Source: Halochromatium sp. (GTDB lineage: Bacteria > Pseudomonadota > Gammaproteobacteria > Chromatiales > Chromatiaceae). Taken from it: 34,582 bases of DNA. The position numbers were made by a program, and so were the translations under genes. This document shows positions 18,874 to 30,655 of the stretch, piece after piece (within the stretch, counting starts at the first letter, position 1; each line of letters starts with the position of its first letter). The notes beneath the pieces are model-generated. The model did not search any database and was not told where the DNA came from. It saw nothing but the letters and a program-made list of their open reading frames with translations. Location of the stretch: positions 133,127 through 167,708 of the forward strand of contig POWB01000008.1 in NCBI GenBank assembly GCA_010912705.1, in the 5' to 3' direction.

Positions 18874-20094
18874 ATGGCAAGACGCAGTGAAAAGAACCTG
18901 GTCGTCGGACTCGACATCGGCACCTCAAAGGTGGCCGCCTTAGTCGGCGAGATTCGGCCAGACGAAACCATTGAGGTCATCGGGGTCGGTACCCACCCTT
19001 CACATGGCCTCAAGAAAGGTGTCGTCGTCGATATTGAATCGACGGTGCAATCGATCCAGCGTGCCGTTGAAGAGGCAGAGCTGATGGCCGGCTGCGAGAT
19101 CCATTCAGTACATGCCGGCATCGGCGGCAGCCATATCCGCAGCCGCAACAGCGATGGCGTCACCGCGATCAAAGAACACGAGGTCAACCAAAGCGATGTC
19201 GATCGCGTCATCGAGGCCGCGCGCGCGGTCGCCATTCCAGCCGATCAAAAGATCCTGCATATCTTGCCGCAGGAATTCATCATCGATGACCAAGATGGCA
19301 TCCGTGAGGCGATTGGCATGTGCGGTGTACGCTTGGAGGCGCGCGTGCACATGGTCACCGGCGCCGTCAGTGCCGCGCAGAACGTCGTCAAATGCATCCG
19401 CCGTTGCGGCTTGGAGGTCGACGACCTGGTCATCGGCCAGCTCAGCTCATCCTTGGCCGTGCTCAAGGAAGACGAGAAGGAGCTTGGTGTCTGCATGATC
19501 GACATCGGTGGGGGCACCACCGATCTCGCCGTCTTCACCGATGGCGCCATCCGGCACATCGCCGTCATCCCGATCGCTGGGGATCAGGTGACCAACGATA
19601 TCGCCGTCGCCCTGCGCACGCCGACCCAGCATGCCGAAGCGATCAAGATCCAGCATGGCTGCGCGCTACCCGCAAAGGGCGACCAAGAGAACATTGAGGT
19701 GCCGAGCATTGGTGAGCGCCCCCCTCGCCAGCTCTCGCGCCAGACGCTCGCCGAGGTCATCGAGCCGCGCTACGAGGAGTTATTGAACCTCTTGCAAGGC
19801 GAGCTGCGGCGCAGTGGCTTCGAGGAGCTGATTGCCGGTGGCGTTGTGCTCACCGGCGGCAGCGCAAAGATGGAGGGTGTTGTGGAATTGGCCGAGGAGG
19901 TCTTCCACATGCCGGTTCGACTTGGCCTTCCCCAGTCGGTCACAGGGATGGAAGACACCATTGCCGACCCAGTCTACGCAGCTGGAGTTGGATTACTCAT
20001 CTATGCCAAGCAGCATCGGTTCTCTGGGGCCGCAGAGCACCAGAGTGCAGGCGTTTGGGGGCGCCTGCGTCACTGGTTGAGTGGCAGCTTCTGA
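18874..20094 (+). CDS. ftsA: Cell division protein FtsA
   Basis: 406 aa. An actin-like ATPase that tethers FtsZ to the membrane. Phosphate-1 motif VVGLDIGTSKVAALVGE (about 10-26), the FtsA-specific 1C domain (about 85-165, including VHAGIGGSHIRS and ILPQEFIIDDQDGI), phosphate-2 motif MIDIGGGTTDLAVF and adenosine motif GVVLTGGSAKMEGV are all present. The C-terminal VWGRLRHWLSGSF is the amphipathic membrane-targeting helix. GGAG is found upstream of the ATG. Confidence 0.98.
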   Translation: MARRSEKNLVVGLDIGTSKVAALVGEIRPDETIEVIGVGTHPSHGLKKGVVVDIESTVQSIQRAVEEAELMAGCEIHSVHAGIGGSHIRSRNSDGVTAIKEHEVNQSDVDRVIEAARAVAIPADQKILHILPQEFIIDDQDGIREAIGMCGVRLEARVHMVTGAVSAAQNVVKCIRRCGLEVDDLVIGQLSSSLAVLKEDEKELGVCMIDIGGGTTDLAVFTDGAIRHIAVIPIAGDQVTNDIAVALRTPTQHAEAIKIQHGCALPAKGDQENIEVPSIGERPPRQLSRQTLAEVIEPRYEELLNLLQGELRRSGFEELIAGGVVLTGGSAKMEGVVELAEEVFHMPVRLGLPQSVTGMEDTIADPVYAAGVGLLIYAKQHRFSGAAEHQSAGVWGRLRHWLSGSF

Positions 20095-20193
20095 TGAAGG
20101 TGTGACGGGCGAGAGGCTAGGCTCCCCGCAGCCCGAGGGGAAACAGGCGCAACTGCAGCAGAACACAACAGTAACATTCGCGAGGTAACTGAT

Positions 20194-21363
20194 ATGAGCT
20201 TCGAGCTAGTGGATACCCAAACTCAAACTGCCGTTATTAAGGTCATTGGCGTCGGTGGTGGTGGTGGCAACGCCGTCAATCACATGGCCGCAGCCAACAT
20301 CGAGGGAGTCGAGTTCATCTGTGCGAACACCGACGCCCAGGCGCTTGAAAATATCTCCATAAAAACGGTCTTGCAGTTGGGCGCAGGGATCACTAAGGGC
20401 CTCGGCGCGGGCGCTGATCCGGATGTGGGCCGCCGCGCTGCCGAAGAAGACCGCGACCGCATCAAAGACCTGCTCGATGGCGCCGACATGGTCTTCATCA
20501 CCGCCGGTATGGGCGGGGGCACCGGCACGGGTGCCGCACCGATCGTTGCCTCTGTCGCACGCGAGCTCGGTATCCTCACCGTTGCCGTGGTGAGCAAGCC
20601 GTTTGTGTTCGAGGGCGGCAAGCGCGCCAAGGTCGCCAACGATGGCATCCTCGAGCTAGAGAAACACGTCGATTCGCTGATCACCATCCCGAACGACAAG
20701 CTGCTTGCGGTCCTTGGCAAGCAAATGACCCTGCTCGACGCCTTCAGCGCCGCCAATGACGTCCTGCTGAACGCGACCCAAGGCATCGCCGAGCTGATCA
20801 CTCGTCCGGGTCTGATCAACGTCGACTTCGCTGACGTCAAGACCGTGATGTCCGGCATGGGCGTCTCGATGATGGGCAATGGCTCGGCGACTGGCGAAAA
20901 TCGGGCGCGCGAGGCCGCAGAGAAGGCTATCAATAGCCCCCTGCTCGAGGACATCGATCTGGCTGGTGCGAGCGGTATCCTGGTCAATATCACCGCCGGC
21001 ATGACCCTCACCATCGGCGAGTTCGACGAGGTCGGCAATACGGTTCGTGACTTCGCCGATGACAACGCCACCGTGGTCGTCGGCACGGTCATCGATCCTG
21101 AGCTGGAAGAGGAGCTGCGCGTGACCGTGGTCGCGACCGGACTCGGGGATCGCAAGGCTGAGCGTCTCGCCGTGCGCGGCGGTGAGCCGAAGATCCGGCT
21201 CGTCGATACGGATCAGCACGATAGCTCAGCGCCAAACTATCGTGATATGGACCAGCCTGCCTATATCCGTAACAAACGCGCCGCGGGCGCTGGCGGCGAG
21301 GCCACTGCAACAGACCTCGACTACCTCGATATTCCGGCCTTCCTGCGCCGGCAAGCGGATTGA
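20194..21363 (+). CDS. ftsZ: Cell division protein FtsZ
   Basis: 389 aa. The tubulin-like GTPase that forms the Z-ring. GTP-binding elements: [14 protein letters not shown] (about 18-31), the tubulin signature [12 protein letters not shown], and [15 protein letters not shown]. The T7-loop catalytic aspartates lie in that last stretch. A variable linker (about 320-372) leads to the conserved C-terminal peptide [13 protein letters not shown], which binds FtsA and other partners. GAGGT lies nine bases before the ATG. It follows ftsA by 99 bases with no terminator seen, so the two are probably co-transcribed. Confidence 0.99.
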   Translation: MSFELVDTQTQTAVIKVIGVGGGGGNAVNHMAAANIEGVEFICANTDAQALENISIKTVLQLGAGITKGLGAGADPDVGRRAAEEDRDRIKDLLDGADMVFITAGMGGGTGTGAAPIVASVARELGILTVAVVSKPFVFEGGKRAKVANDGILELEKHVDSLITIPNDKLLAVLGKQMTLLDAFSAANDVLLNATQGIAELITRPGLINVDFADVKTVMSGMGVSMMGNGSATGENRAREAAEKAINSPLLEDIDLAGASGILVNITAGMTLTIGEFDEVGNTVRDFADDNATVVVGTVIDPELEEELRVTVVATGLGDRKAERLAVRGGEPKIRLVDTDQHDSSAPNYRDMDQPAYIRNKRAAGAGGEATATDLDYLDIPAFLRRQAD

Positions 21364-21432
21364 CCTAGGACAACCCCTAATGCGGATTATTGGATACAAA
21401 TCAAACGTTTTACTTGCAATAGCATTCAGTGC

Positions 21433-21461
21433 TTGATAAAAATCCGGGAAAACCCTAACAT
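21433..21461 (+). promoter_or_regulatory. Sigma-70-type promoter upstream of lpxC
   Basis: TTGATA at 21433-21438 and TAACAT at 21456-21461 with exactly 17 bases between them, in an AT-rich stretch after ftsZ. The start point would be near 21468, leaving an untranslated leader of about 120 bases before lpxC. A separate lpxC promoter at this place is known in related bacteria; the boxes here are only inferred from sequence. Confidence 0.6.
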
Positions 21462-21586
21462 ACCCAAGCATTGACCGACGCAGATTGCTAACGCCCAAGG
21501 ATGGGCATTGCCAACTGCTGCAAGCAACGTCCCACGCGCGGTTCGGCACCTAGGTGCCGATTGCCGCAACGCTCGGAGGAGCGCCA

Positions 21587-22501
21587 ATGATCCGTCAACG
21601 AACACTCAAGAACGTGATTCGGGCGACCGGCGTCGGTCTGCACACCGGCGAAAAGGTCTACCTGACCCTAAGACCCGCAGCCGCGGATACCGGTATCGTC
21701 TTTCGTCGCATCGACATCGATCCCGTCGTTGATATCCCGGCTAACCCACTGAACGTTGGTGATACTCGGCTTTCCACGACCCTGACCAATGGCGATGTGC
21801 GGGTCTCGACGGTTGAACACCTGCTCTCCGCTTTCGCCGGCCTCGGTATTGACAACGCCTTTGTCGATCTCAGCGCAGCCGAAGTCCCGATCATGGATGG
21901 CAGTGCTGCTCCGTTTGTGTTCCTGCTGCAGTCAGCTGGCATTGAGGAGCAGAATCGCCCGCGTCGCTTCATCGCGATCAAGAAGCCCGTCATGGTCGAG
22001 GACGGTGATAAGTTCGCTCGTTTCGAGCCGCTTGACGGATTCAAAGTAGAGTTTTCGATCGACTTTGATCATCCGGTGTTCGCCTCCCGGCTGCAAACCG
22101 CGACAGTCGACTTCTCCACGACCTCATTCGTTAAAGAGGTCAGCCGCGCGCGCACCTTCGGCTTCTTGCGTGATATCGAGGCATTACAGCAACAGAATCT
22201 GGCGCTCGGCGGTAGTCTCGACAACGCCGTCGTGGTTGACGACTTTCGTGTTCTCAACGAGGGTGGCCTGCGTTACGAAGACGAGTTCGTCAAGCATAAG
22301 ATCCTCGATGCGATCGGCGACCTCTACCTGCTCGGGCACCCACTGATCGGCGCCTTCCGTGGGCATAAGTCTGGGCATGCCCTGAACAACCGGTTATTAC
22401 GAACGCTGCTCGCCGACCAATCGGCCTGGGAAGAGGTGACCTTCACCGATCCTGTTGCGCTTCCAAGCCGTTACGGCCATCCGGTCGCTGCAAGCCTCTA
22501 A
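21587..22501 (+). CDS. lpxC: UDP-3-O-acyl-N-acetylglucosamine deacetylase LpxC
   Basis: 304 aa from the ATG at 21587, which has GGAGGA seven bases upstream and gives the canonical start [22 protein letters not shown] frame extended upstream to 21554 is rejected. LpxC is the zinc-dependent committed step of lipid A synthesis. Zinc ligands His78 (STVEHLLSA), His237 and Asp241 (HKILDAIGD) are intact. So are catalytic Glu77 and His264 in GHKSGH. It closes the dcw cluster. Its stop faces the minus-strand DUF721 gene, 27 bases away. Confidence 0.98.
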   Translation: MIRQRTLKNVIRATGVGLHTGEKVYLTLRPAAADTGIVFRRIDIDPVVDIPANPLNVGDTRLSTTLTNGDVRVSTVEHLLSAFAGLGIDNAFVDLSAAEVPIMDGSAAPFVFLLQSAGIEEQNRPRRFIAIKKPVMVEDGDKFARFEPLDGFKVEFSIDFDHPVFASRLQTATVDFSTTSFVKEVSRARTFGFLRDIEALQQQNLALGGSLDNAVVVDDFRVLNEGGLRYEDEFVKHKILDAIGDLYLLGHPLIGAFRGHKSGHALNNRLLRTLLADQSAWEEVTFTDPVALPSRYGHPVAASL

Positions 22502-22528
22502 GCCTGGCGCGATCCGTTGCCCTACCAC

Positions 22529-22987
22529 CTAGGGTGGACTTAGGCCCAGCGTACGGGCTAGGCGCGCGAGTGCTTGCGACAAGGCCGAGCGGCCGTCTTC
22601 AGCTGGACTGTCGCCAACCCGGCTGGCAACAACAGCCCCTTCATCAGGGCGTGGCAAAGGCGACAAGGAGGCAGATGCCTGCGGCAGGACGCGCACCTTG
22701 CAGGCCTTGACTTCGGTATCAAGCGAAGCGAGGCCAGAGATCAGATCAGAACCGATCAATTTAGGGCAAAGAAACCGAAGTCGGTCAACCCAAACGGGGG
22801 AATCTACAAAGAGGGTGAGCTCACCCGCTGAGAGTGCGGCTTGACAGCAATGCTTGGCTAGCTCGGCTGGCAAACCTTGCCGGATCGCACACAACAGTTG
22901 CTCACGCCGCTCGATCTCGTCGAGCAGCGCGGCGATGGGTTGGCTGGCTCGTAAATGACGGCGAATGTGCGCTGTGGTCTTGGCCAT
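22529..22987 (-). CDS. DUF721 (DciA-like) protein
   Basis: 152 aa from ATG 22987, chosen for the upstream GAGG; an ATG at 23026 has no ribosome-binding site. The core region (about 25-90) with LCAIRQGLPAELAKHCCQAAL, LTLFVDSPVWVDRLRFLCPKLI and KVRVLP matches the DUF721 fold, whose founding member DciA loads the replicative helicase. Gammaproteobacterial copies near lpxC and secA are usually short and uncharacterised; a helicase role here is only family inference. The C-terminal 45 residues look disordered. It is transcribed against lpxC and diverges from the M23 peptidase gene. Confidence 0.8.
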   Translation of the reverse strand: MAKTTAHIRRHLRASQPIAALLDEIERREQLLCAIRQGLPAELAKHCCQAALSAGELTLFVDSPVWVDRLRFLCPKLIGSDLISGLASLDTEVKACKVRVLPQASASLSPLPRPDEGAVVASRVGDSPAEDGRSALSQALARLARTLGLSPP

Positions 22988-23143
22988 GTCTCGAGCCTCA
23001 GCGTTATTGATTACCATGTCCAGCATTTTTTGAGCCTAGTGGCCTGTGCAATCCAGGGGCTCGGGCTGGACTCGATTACAGCCCGACGATTGGCCCTGAT
23101 GGCCAGCGCCGGGCGCGAATGACATCAACTGCTCGGAGAAACG

Positions 23144-24064
23144 ATGCAACGGCTCAACGACAGTGACTCACAGGCTGGCTACAGCTCCGTCGCCCTGCTC
23201 AGCGTCATGCTAGGCGCTCTTCTGGCCGGCTCTACCGGATTCTGGCTAGGTCAGCAGCGACTCTCGGATCGGGCAGAAACCGATCTCGCGACCGTCCTCT
23301 CCCATGTCAATGCCCGGCATATCACCAGTGCCGACCCAACCGAACAGGCGAGTGCGGAGCTTGATAGCATCGCGATCCGTGTTGGCCAGTTGCAAGCCGA
23401 GATCATCCGTATCAACGCCTTAGGCCAGCGCTTGGTCGAAATGTCCGGTCTTGACAGCGAAGAATTCAACTTCCTGCAGCCTGCCCCTTCCGGTAGCGGC
23501 CCCGAAAAGGTCAGCCTACGCGAGAACAAGGTCGATGAGGTCGCCCAGGATCTCGCCAAGGTGCTCGCCGAGATCGACGATCGGAAGCGAAAACTGGTCC
23601 TGCTCGAGACCCTGATCATGGAGCGAGACCTCAAGAGTCATTCGGTGCCAGATGGCTGGCCACTGACCACCGGTGGTGTGGTCACCTCAACCTTTGGCAT
23701 GCGTCGCCACCCGATCAGTGGCCGCCGTAGTATGCATAAGGGTATCGACATCTCAGGTAAGCATGGGTCCGATATCGTTGCTATGGCTGATGGTCTCGTG
23801 ATCTTCTCAGGGCGCAAGAGCGGTTACGGTAAGATCGTCGAAATTCGGCATCCAGATGGGCTTGAGACCCGCTATGCCCACAATTCGCGAAATCTCGTCA
23901 GCGAAGGCGATCTTGTCACCAAAGGCCAGGTCATTGCAAAGCTAGGCTCGACCGGTCGCTCAACCGGCCCCCACGTCCACTTCGAGGTACGTCGCGACGG
24001 CGAGGCGCTTGACCCGATGCGCTTTCTCGACCTCAGCGAGCGCTCTCGACTCGCTCGTCTCTAA
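23144..24064 (+). CDS. M23 family metallopeptidase (LytM domain), membrane-anchored
   Basis: 306 aa. An N-terminal membrane anchor (about 14-36) is followed by a coiled-coil-prone region (about 70-160) and a C-terminal LytM/M23 domain (about 172-292). Zinc ligands are His198 and Asp202 in MHKGIDISG and His279 in GPHVHFEV; the catalytic-type His246 (RYAHNS) and His277 are present, so it looks active. Such proteins cleave peptidoglycan crosslinks or, in other cases, activate amidases. CGGAGAAA precedes the ATG. The gene is set between DUF721 and secA, a common arrangement in this part of the Gammaproteobacteria, and is followed by a strong terminator. Confidence 0.93.
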   Translation: MQRLNDSDSQAGYSSVALLSVMLGALLAGSTGFWLGQQRLSDRAETDLATVLSHVNARHITSADPTEQASAELDSIAIRVGQLQAEIIRINALGQRLVEMSGLDSEEFNFLQPAPSGSGPEKVSLRENKVDEVAQDLAKVLAEIDDRKRKLVLLETLIMERDLKSHSVPDGWPLTTGGVVTSTFGMRRHPISGRRSMHKGIDISGKHGSDIVAMADGLVIFSGRKSGYGKIVEIRHPDGLETRYAHNSRNLVSEGDLVTKGQVIAKLGSTGRSTGPHVHFEVRRDGEALDPMRFLDLSERSRLARL

Positions 24065-24216
24065 GCGCATAGAGCAGTCCCTCTCTATCTCCCAGGGTGC
24101 TGCTCCGCATCGGTCTGACTCAAGCCTGCAAGCCGAAGTCCGCCGACAACTCAGGCCACCGCGAGTACACAGAGGGACTAACCATCGACTGAGTCGCAGT
24201 CAAGCGTTACCTTCAG

Positions 24217-24256
24217 AGACGCCGGGGACCCTGTGCTAGGTTCCCGGCGTCTTTAA
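24217..24256 (+). terminator. Rho-independent terminator after the M23 peptidase gene
   Basis: A 13-bp stem pairs 24218-24230 (GACGCCGGGGACC) with 24239-24251 (GGTTCCCGGCGTC), with one G-T wobble and an 8-base loop. TTTAATT follows. The flanking A24217-T24252 extends the stem. It separates the peptidase gene from secA, which would then need its own promoter between about 24257 and 24349. Confidence 0.8.
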
Positions 24257-24349
24257 TTGGGTAAAAAACACAGACCAGGTCTGCGCTCCAGTCTCCAGTT
24301 CGGTATCATTCGGCCCAAATTTTCTGCCTACCACTATAGAGCCCCCATC

Positions 24350-27176
<2,827 letters not shown>

Positions 27177-27193
<17 letters not shown>

Positions 27194-28424
27194 GGTGGGC
27201 GCATCAGCTGGTGGCGAGCAGACCTTAGCGCGGCCTGCATCGATCCCTGGGATTCGGCTGGCGGCGGTGGCGGCGGGGATTCGCTATCGGGATCGGGATG
27301 ATCTGGTATTGATCGCGCTGCCGGAGGCTAGGGTCTGCGCGGCGACCTTTACCCGCAACGCCTTTTGTGCGGCGCCGGTGAGGGTGGCACGCGAGCATCT
27401 CGACTCAGCCTCTCCGCGCTGGCTGTTGATCAACGCTGGCAATGCAAATGCAGGTACCGGGGAGCGCGGGCTTGCAGACGCGCGGCGTTGTTGTGATGAG
27501 CTGGCGGCGCTGGGCAACTGCGACCCAACGCAGGTGTTGCCCTTCTCGACCGGGGTGATTGGTGAGGATCTGCCGGTGGAGCGGTTGGTTGCGGCCTTGC
27601 CAAAGGCCTTGTCAGCCTTGGATGAGAGGGGCTGGGAGGCAGCGGCGCGGGCGATTATGACCACGGATACGCGGCCGAAGTGGGCGACTCGGCACTGCTT
27701 GCTGGGTGGGCAGCAGGCAACCCTGACTGGGATCGCAAAGGGGGCGGGCATGATCCGTCCGGATATGGCAACGATGTTGGCCTTTATAGCGACCGATGCA
27801 GCGGTAGCGCCGGATGCTCTGCGGCAATGTTTGCAGCAGGCGGTCGCGCACTCCTTTAATGCCATCAGTATCGATGGTGATACCTCGACCAATGATGCCT
27901 GCGTACTGACTGCGGCCGGCACGCTCGGCAACGCGCCACTGGATGAGACCAACAGCGCCGAGCTGGAGGCCTTTCAGCAGGCGCTCGACTCGCTCTGCGA
28001 TGAGCTTGCGCAGGAGATTGTTCGCGATGGCGAGGGGGCAACGAAGCTGGTGAGTATCGAGATTGGGGAGGCGCGCGATGGGCGGGAGGCGCGTCAGGTG
28101 GCGGATTGTATTGCGCATTCACCACTAGTAAAGACAGCGTTATTTGCGGCTGATCCGAATTGGGGGCGGATTCTGGCCGCGGTCGGACGGTCCGGACTCG
28201 ACGGCCTGGATATCGATCGAGTGCGGATCAGGCTGGACGATGTGCTGATCGTCTCTGGCGGCGGGCGGGATTCGGGTTATCAGGAGGAGGATGGCCGAGC
28301 CGTGATGGCAAAGGATCGCTTCAGTATCGGCGTCGACCTCGGTCGCGGGAGCGCCAGCGCGCGAGTCTTGACCTGCGATCTATCCTATGACTACGTCCGC
28401 ATCAACGCTGAGTATCGCACCTAG
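27177..28424 (+). CDS. argJ: Bifunctional glutamate N-acetyltransferase / ornithine acetyltransferase ArgJ
   Basis: 415 aa from ATG 27177, which overlaps the secA 3' end by 17 bases. A longer open frame running further inside secA encodes no family sequence. ArgJ recycles the acetyl group between N-acetylornithine and glutamate in arginine synthesis. The self-cleavage site is seen as [16 protein letters not shown], with Thr199 as the nucleophile of the new beta chain. Other blocks: [69 protein letters not shown] and the C-terminal [13 protein letters not shown]. No strong Shine-Dalgarno is seen; a GTG at 27195 is an alternative start. Confidence 0.95.
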
Positions 28425-28498
28425 GGTGCTATCGGTTCATGGCGTCTGAGTTGTTTGTGATTGACCAGACGTTTCCTAAGTCCTTGCAGACAGGCAAG

Positions 28499-29464
28499 AT
28501 GAGCAGCAGTCCCGCAGAGACCAAACTGATCCATGTCGCAGCCGGCGTCATCACCGACGCCGATGGGCGCATCCTGATTGCTAAACGGCATCAGGGCACA
28601 CATCAGGGTGGTCTGTGGGAATTCCCTGGTGGCAAGCTCGAGCCGGGTGAGCCAGTGGTGCAAGGACTAGCCCGTGAGCTGGATGAGGAGCTTGGCATTC
28701 AACTGAAGGACTCACGGCCGCTGATCCGTTTGCGCCATGACTATGGCGACCGGCAGGTGCTGCTCGACATCCATCGCGTACTCAGCTATCAAGGCCAGCC
28801 GAGCGGGCGCGAGGGTCAGCCACTGGCCTGGCAGTTGCCGGTGGACATGGACCCTGAGCAGTTTCCGGCGGCTGATCGACCTGTGATCAGCGCACTGCGC
28901 CTCCCTACCCGCTATGCGATCACTGGCGCCGAGCCACACGAGCCCGATGCCTTCGCCGCCCGGCTCGCGGATGTGCTGAGCCGCAGCCAGCTACCGATCC
29001 TGCAGCTGCGTGCACCCGGCCGGTCTGCCAGCGACTACGCAAGACTCGCGGAGCGCTGTGCTGAGGTCTGCCGCCAGACCAAGACGCAGCTCTTACTCAA
29101 CTGCGATCCCGCACTCGCCCGCGAGCTGCCCGGCGATGGCCTGCATCTCACTGAGGCACGGCTCGCCGAACTAGCCGAACGTCCGCCGATTGGCAAGCCC
29201 CTGCTGGGCGCCTCCTGTCATAGCGCCGATGCGCTAGCCAAGGCGGCCGCTCTTGGCCTGGATTACGCGTTGTTATCGCCCGTACAGGCGACACAAAGCC
29301 ACCCGGGCGCAACGCCACTTGGATGGTCGACCTTTGCCGAACTGGTTGAACAGGCAAACCTGCCCATCTATGCGCTCGGTGGGGTTGACGACAACGACCT
29401 AGAGACCGCCATCAGGCACGGCGCCCAAGGCATCGCCGGTATCAGTTGCTTCTGGTCGAACTGA
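28499..29464 (+). CDS. Nudix hydrolase / thiamine-phosphate-synthase-like fusion protein
   Basis: 321 aa from ATG 28499; an ATG at 28439 would add 20 residues that lie outside the fold. The N-terminal MutT-type Nudix domain (about 8-128) has a perfect Nudix box (Gx5Ex7REUxEExGU) from Gly45 to Ile67. The C-terminal domain (about 138-321) is a TIM barrel resembling thiamine phosphate synthase: LNCDPALARELPGDGLHLTEARL, GASCHSADALAKAAALGLDYALLSPV and LPIYALGGV. This two-domain arrangement is known in Gammaproteobacteria. The Nudix half probably clears oxidised nucleotides (8-oxo-dGTP); the barrel's activity is uncertain. It converges on the next minus-strand gene with one base between stops. Confidence 0.9.
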   Translation: MSSSPAETKLIHVAAGVITDADGRILIAKRHQGTHQGGLWEFPGGKLEPGEPVVQGLARELDEELGIQLKDSRPLIRLRHDYGDRQVLLDIHRVLSYQGQPSGREGQPLAWQLPVDMDPEQFPAADRPVISALRLPTRYAITGAEPHEPDAFAARLADVLSRSQLPILQLRAPGRSASDYARLAERCAEVCRQTKTQLLLNCDPALARELPGDGLHLTEARLAELAERPPIGKPLLGASCHSADALAKAAALGLDYALLSPVQATQSHPGATPLGWSTFAELVEQANLPIYALGGVDDNDLETAIRHGAQGIAGISCFWSN

Positions 29465-29465
29465 A

Positions 29466-29876
29466 TCAGAGCGGAGCCAAGCCCCACAAGAGCAGGAATA
29501 ACAGGGCAAACAGACCAATCGCATGCATGAGCTGATCAAACCGCCGGTGCCGGCGGTGCAAGCTGTTGATGCGATCATCGAGGCGATCACACTCAGCCAG
29601 CGCAGGCTCGATATAGACACGACGATGGTCAAGCTCGACGGCATCGGCAGCCGCAACGGCCTCGACCAGATCGACCGCATAGCTTCGGGGCTCGAGTGTA
29701 TTCAGATGCCGGCGCAGGCATTCATGAAGGTGCATCGGTGCTGCATCGATATCATCGAAGCGGGCGGCGAACCTCAGTCCCGACCGGTCGAGCTGAGGTG
29801 CGCCGTCCTGAGTACTGACTGAGACAATGCCTGGTTGATCAGGTCGCGTCTCGAGTAGCAAGTAGCCTTTTCGCAT
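29466..29876 (-). CDS. Hypothetical protein with C-terminal membrane helix
   Basis: 136 aa, no family recognised. Residues 1-50 look like a small beta-rich segment (MRKGYLLLETRPDQPGIVSV). Residues 50-115 are charged and helical, with many Arg, His, Asp and Leu. The last 20 residues (HAIGLFALLFLLLWGLAPL) form a clear membrane helix, so this looks tail-anchored with its bulk in the cytoplasm. The stop lies one base from the stop of the Nudix/ThiE gene. No good ribosome-binding site is seen before the ATG, which lowers certainty about the start. Confidence 0.6.
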   Translation of the reverse strand: MRKGYLLLETRPDQPGIVSVSTQDGAPQLDRSGLRFAARFDDIDAAPMHLHECLRRHLNTLEPRSYAVDLVEAVAAADAVELDHRRVYIEPALAECDRLDDRINSLHRRHRRFDQLMHAIGLFALLFLLLWGLAPL

Positions 29877-29940
29877 CGCTGTTGTAATTTCGCACCCGAC
29901 GCGCCTGATTATGCTTATTGAGCGGCACGGAAGCCTCTAG

Positions 29941-30138
29941 TTAGGCAACCTGAGCAATCTGCGCATCGAGCTCCCAGTTACATTGTTCGATCAGCTCACG
30001 CGTCTCACGCTTCAGTGGCGCATGCTGCTCGGGAAAGAATTCGCGGCCTCTTGACCAAGCCCGCTCTGCCCTCTCGGCCTCGAACTGTAGCCCTTGGCGG
30101 CGAAGATGCCATAGGGTGTGGGTCTGTTTTAGTGTCAT
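29941..30138 (-). CDS. Small hypothetical protein
   Basis: 65 aa, starting at ATG 30138 with AGAGGT about eight bases upstream. The sequence is highly charged and helical (HLRRQGLQFEAERAERAWSR...KRETRELIEQCNWELDAQ), with no membrane segment and no recognised family. An in-frame extension to 30264 exists, but its N-terminal part is Cys- and Arg-rich and not convincing. The gene is the only coding candidate between the tail-anchored protein and the feo leader. Confidence 0.45.
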   Translation of the reverse strand: MTLKQTHTLWHLRRQGLQFEAERAERAWSRGREFFPEQHAPLKRETRELIEQCNWELDAQIAQVA

Positions 30139-30391
30139 CACTCTTACCTCTGCGCTGCAAGCCACCTGGATACCAATAAGGTGCCTGCAAAAACCATACC
30201 GTCGCCCGATCGTCCGCATTGATCGCCCGCCGCAGCAACCAGCCAAAGCCAGCGTACTTTTCACGACAAGCCTAAGGTGGTCCCTGGCTTCAGCATAGCG
30301 CAGGTAAGACTTTTCTCAATGGGTAGTTTCCATGTGACTTCTAGTGGACACTTGCCTCTAGGATGCGCGAGCGAGCGACAGCGAGATCCCG

Positions 30392-30443
30392 CTAAGCAAC
30401 AAGGATGCACCGACTGTTGCCCCAAGGCATCCTTTTTGCTTAG
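30392..30443. repeat. Large hairpin: 17-bp inverted repeat upstream of feoA
   Basis: CTAAGCAACAAGGATGC at 30392-30408 pairs with GCATCCTTTTTGCTTAG at 30427-30443 with a single mismatch and an 18-base loop. It lies in a 500-base gene-free stretch (30139-30655). The 3' arm runs into a triple 12-bp repeat that carries extra copies of TGCTTAG. It could be a structured RNA, a terminator of an unseen transcript or a small mobile-repeat relic. Confidence 0.7.
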
Positions 30444-30472
30444 GTTTGTGCTTAGGTTTGTGCTTAGGTTTG
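30437..30472 (+). repeat. Three perfect 12-bp tandem repeats (TGCTTAGGTTTG)
   Basis: Exact copies occupy 30437-30448, 30449-30460 and 30461-30472. They begin inside the 3' arm of the preceding hairpin. The following 60 bases contain looser TCTCGG/GCTCGG echoes. No open frame uses them convincingly. Confidence 0.9.
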
Positions 30473-30574
30473 GTTGTCTCGGCTCGGTTTTTGCTCGGTC
30501 TTGTCTCGATCTTGACCGATGCCGATTGATCGACCTAAATGCTGCGCCGCGTCAATCGATTAAGTGCCGTTGAC

Positions 30575-30603
30575 TTTCCGAGCAGTCATATCGGCACTAT
30601 AAT
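30575..30603 (+). promoter_or_regulatory. Candidate feo promoter
   Basis: A perfect TATAAT at 30598-30603 has a weak TTTCCG 17 bases upstream (30575-30580). A better-looking TTGACT at 30570-30575 is 22 bases away, which is too far. The -10 box lies 52 bases before feoA and just upstream of the Fur-like palindrome, fitting iron-repressed transcription. Confidence 0.55.
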
Positions 30604-30606
30604 GCG

Positions 30607-30626
30607 AATAAGAAATGTTTCTCATT
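30607..30626. promoter_or_regulatory. Fur-box-like palindrome upstream of feoA
   Basis: AATAAGAAA and TTTCTCATT flank a central TG, with eight of nine arm positions complementary. The half-site resembles the AATGAGAA-type half of known Fur boxes, although total length is 20 rather than 19 bases. It begins three bases after the -10 box, so a bound repressor would block transcription. Fur control is inferred from site, position and the ferrous-iron genes downstream. Confidence 0.55.
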
Positions 30627-30655
30627 TAGTAGTAGCGCCTGAGTAGGCCCTTTCG

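Noticed and set aside
22521..22544. Possible terminator between lpxC and the DUF721 gene
   Set aside because: CCACC/GGTGG around TAG is short and lacks a T-run; too weak to call.
24257..24349. N-terminal extension of SecA
   Set aside because: It would start within the tail of the terminator and adds 31 residues not found in the family.
30301..30360. Stretch with GTGGACACT resembling an insertion-sequence end
   Set aside because: No matching second end, no transposase and no target duplication were seen.
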